Assembly (NCBI GenBank): GCA_011046315.1
Contig: DSAU01000110.1
Coordinates: 1 to 6,226 of the forward strand
Direction of reading: 5' to 3'
DNA: 6,226 bases
Source: a bacterium
GTDB taxonomy: Bacteria; Zhuqueibacterota; Zhuqueibacteria; Thermofontimicrobiales; Thermofontimicrobiaceae
Numbering within the stretch: position 1 is the first letter of the stretch; each line of letters begins with the position of its first letter. Below, one piece after another: positions 5,143 through 6,226 of the stretch. The translations under genes and the position numbers were made by a program. Below the pieces are notes generated by a model. It did not search any database and was not told the DNA's origin. It worked only from the letters and a program-made list of their open reading frames with translations.

Positions 5143-5526
5143 ATGCCCAAACTTTCAATTGAAGACTTAAAGAAATTTAGAGAACAGGCACGGAAAGCTG
5201 ATTCTGATCGACGAAAAAAAAGCAGAGCGATCATAACCGTGCACATGGGAACCTGTGGTATTGCATCAGGCGCCGGGAAAATTTTGGATTCACTAAAAGA
5301 GCTACTTACAAACTGCGCGATTGATGATATTGTTCTCACCAGCTCCGGCTGTGCCGGACTTTGCAGCAAAGAACCCATGATAACTGTTGAGCTGCCTGAT
5401 ATGGCGCCTGTAAAATACGTCAATCTCACCAAAGACAAAATAAATAAAATTTTTAATGATCATGTTATCAATGGGAAAATTGTCCCGGAATTTGCATTTG
5501 CAATCGGGAATGAAACCATCTTTTAG
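5143..5526 (+). CDS. hndB: [2Fe-2S] thioredoxin-like ferredoxin subunit, HndB type
   Basis: A 127-residue cytoplasmic protein. Residues 1-28 are a charged helix (SIEDLKKFREQARKAD). A thioredoxin-like ferredoxin domain follows: ITVHMGTCGIASGAGKIL (31-48), the DIVLTSSGCAGLCSKEPM block (62-79), PVKYVNLT (89-96), and the DHVINGKIV tail (106-114) typical of HndB proteins. Candidate cluster ligands are C38, C70 and C74, with C58 or H34 as possible fourth. The first Cys of the usual CMGTxC pattern is His (H34) here. HndB-like proteins in my recollection often lack a Cys at that position, so this is probably a family trait. The gene lies between hndA and hndC as in the NADP-reducing hydrogenase operon of Desulfovibrio fructosovorans. 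It probably relays electrons or stabilises the complex. Confidence 0.85.
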   Translation: MPKLSIEDLKKFREQARKADSDRRKKSRAIITVHMGTCGIASGAGKILDSLKELLTNCAIDDIVLTSSGCAGLCSKEPMITVELPDMAPVKYVNLTKDKINKIFNDHVINGKIVPEFAFAIGNETIF

Positions 5527-5561
5527 TCGAAATCATCAAATAAGTTATTTTTGAATAAATA

Positions 5562-5566
5562 GGGAG
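5562..5566 (+). promoter_or_regulatory. Ribosome binding site of hndC
   Basis: GGGAG, 6 bases before TTG 5573. An in-frame stop at 5552-5554 leaves TTG 5573 as the only sensible start codon before the first conserved cysteine. Confidence 0.75.
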
Positions 5567-5572
5567 ATTGAA

Positions 5573-6226
5573 TTGAAACATTATCGAGCACATATATTCG
5601 TCTGCGCCGGCACAGGGTGTGTTTCAAATGGTTCCTTTAAAATCAAAGACGTATTAAAAAAGGAACTTAAAAAACATGGGCTTGAAGAAGAGATTCGGAT
5701 TGGCGAAACAGCGTGCAATGGATTTTGTGATCGGGGACCTATTATCGTTGTTCAGCCTGAAGGAATTTATTATCACCGGTTAACAGAAGAGGATATACCT
5801 CTACTCGTGGCTGAACATTTTCTCAAGGGTCAGCCGGTTGAACGGTTGATTTTTACCCCACCTGAACAGCCGCTGGATGTTCCGCTTTTGAGCGATGTCG
5901 AGTTTTTCAAACATCAACGCTTAATCGTTCTCAAAAACAGAGGCAGACTCGATCCGGAAAAAATTGATGAGTACATTGCAATGGATGGTTATGCAGCGCT
6001 TGCAAAAGCGGTTACCGAGTTCACGCCCGAACAAATAATCAATGAAATCAAGGATTCCGGATTGCGCGGTCGCGGCGGCGGAGGTTTTCCCACCGGAATC
6101 AAATGGCAGTTGTGCCGTGAACAGCCCAAAGCTCCAAAATACATTATTTGTAATGCCGACGAGGGCGACCCCGGCGCGTTCATGGATAGAAGCATTCTGG
6201 AATCAGATCCACACGCTGTTTTGGAA
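5573..6226 (+). CDS. hndC: NuoF-like flavoprotein subunit (HndC/HydB type), 3' truncated by window
   Basis: The first 218 residues of a protein expected to be about 550-620 long; the frame is open at the window end. Residues 5-85 form a thioredoxin-like [2Fe-2S] domain with ligands C11 and C16 (CAGTGC) and C48 and C52 (CNGFCDRGP). After a linker comes the NuoF core: GLRGRGGGGFPTGIKW (163-178), the glycine-rich FMN/NAD(H)-binding loop, and CNADEGDPGAFMDR (193-206), a second FMN-site motif. NuoF of complex I lacks the N-terminal [2Fe-2S] extension, which is typical of the HndC/HydB and NAD-dependent formate dehydrogenase flavin subunits. The protein would oxidise or reduce NAD(P)(H) through FMN and exchange electrons with HndA and the catalytic subunit. 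It starts with TTG, 46 bases after hndB. The identity of the catalytic partner (probably an [FeFe]-hydrogenase) is inferred. Confidence 0.92.
   Translation, partial: MKHYRAHIFVCAGTGCVSNGSFKIKDVLKKELKKHGLEEEIRIGETACNGFCDRGPIIVVQPEGIYYHRLTEEDIPLLVAEHFLKGQPVERLIFTPPEQPLDVPLLSDVEFFKHQRLIVLKNRGRLDPEKIDEYIAMDGYAALAKAVTEFTPEQIINEIKDSGLRGRGGGGFPTGIKWQLCREQPKAPKYIICNADEGDPGAFMDRSILESDPHAVLE

Overview
The window is bacterial chromosomal DNA, with every supported gene on the + strand. The mix of genes points to an anaerobic or facultative member of the FCB-type lineages (for example Calditrichota, KSB1 or Zixibacteria-like). These genes are a single-domain sugar/inositol-phosphate nucleotidyltransferase, TsaC, a low-molecular-weight phosphatase, an exported DUF3108 protein, a deoxyhypusine-synthase-like protein and Hnd-type NAD(P)-linked hydrogenase subunits. 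The taxonomic guess is inference; no rRNA or other marker gene is present.

Region 1 (1-3510) is one compact operon of five genes joined by overlaps or gaps of 1-3 bases. In order they are: the 3' end of a nucleotidyltransferase; tsaC (threonylcarbamoyl-AMP synthase for tRNA t6A); a low-molecular-weight tyrosine/arginine-phosphatase-type protein; an exported DUF3108 protein; and a conserved protein that looks like a divergent deoxyhypusine synthase. The tsaC-phosphatase pair echoes the ywlC...ywlE neighbourhood of Bacillus.

Region 2 (3511-4231) is about 720 bases of AT-rich DNA without a convincing gene. It starts with a near-consensus sigma-70 promoter (3585-3613) and ends with an intrinsic-terminator-like hairpin and U-run (4119-4158). 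Between them lie several inverted repeats, so the stretch may encode a roughly 540-nt structured RNA or a long leader. One inverted repeat (3801-3867) looks like a decayed dispersed intergenic repeat.

Region 3 (4232-6226) encodes three electron-transfer subunits in the order hndA (NuoE-like), hndB ([2Fe-2S] thioredoxin-like) and hndC (NuoF-like with an extra N-terminal [2Fe-2S] domain, cut by the window end). Together they would carry electrons between NAD(P)H and iron-sulfur clusters. The catalytic partner, expected to be an HndD/HydA [FeFe]-hydrogenase, would lie just beyond the window. hndA and hndB are separated by 425 bases holding a 235-bp element with imperfect terminal inverted repeats, flanked by an exact 8-bp direct repeat. 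This is the signature of a MITE-like insertion into the operon.
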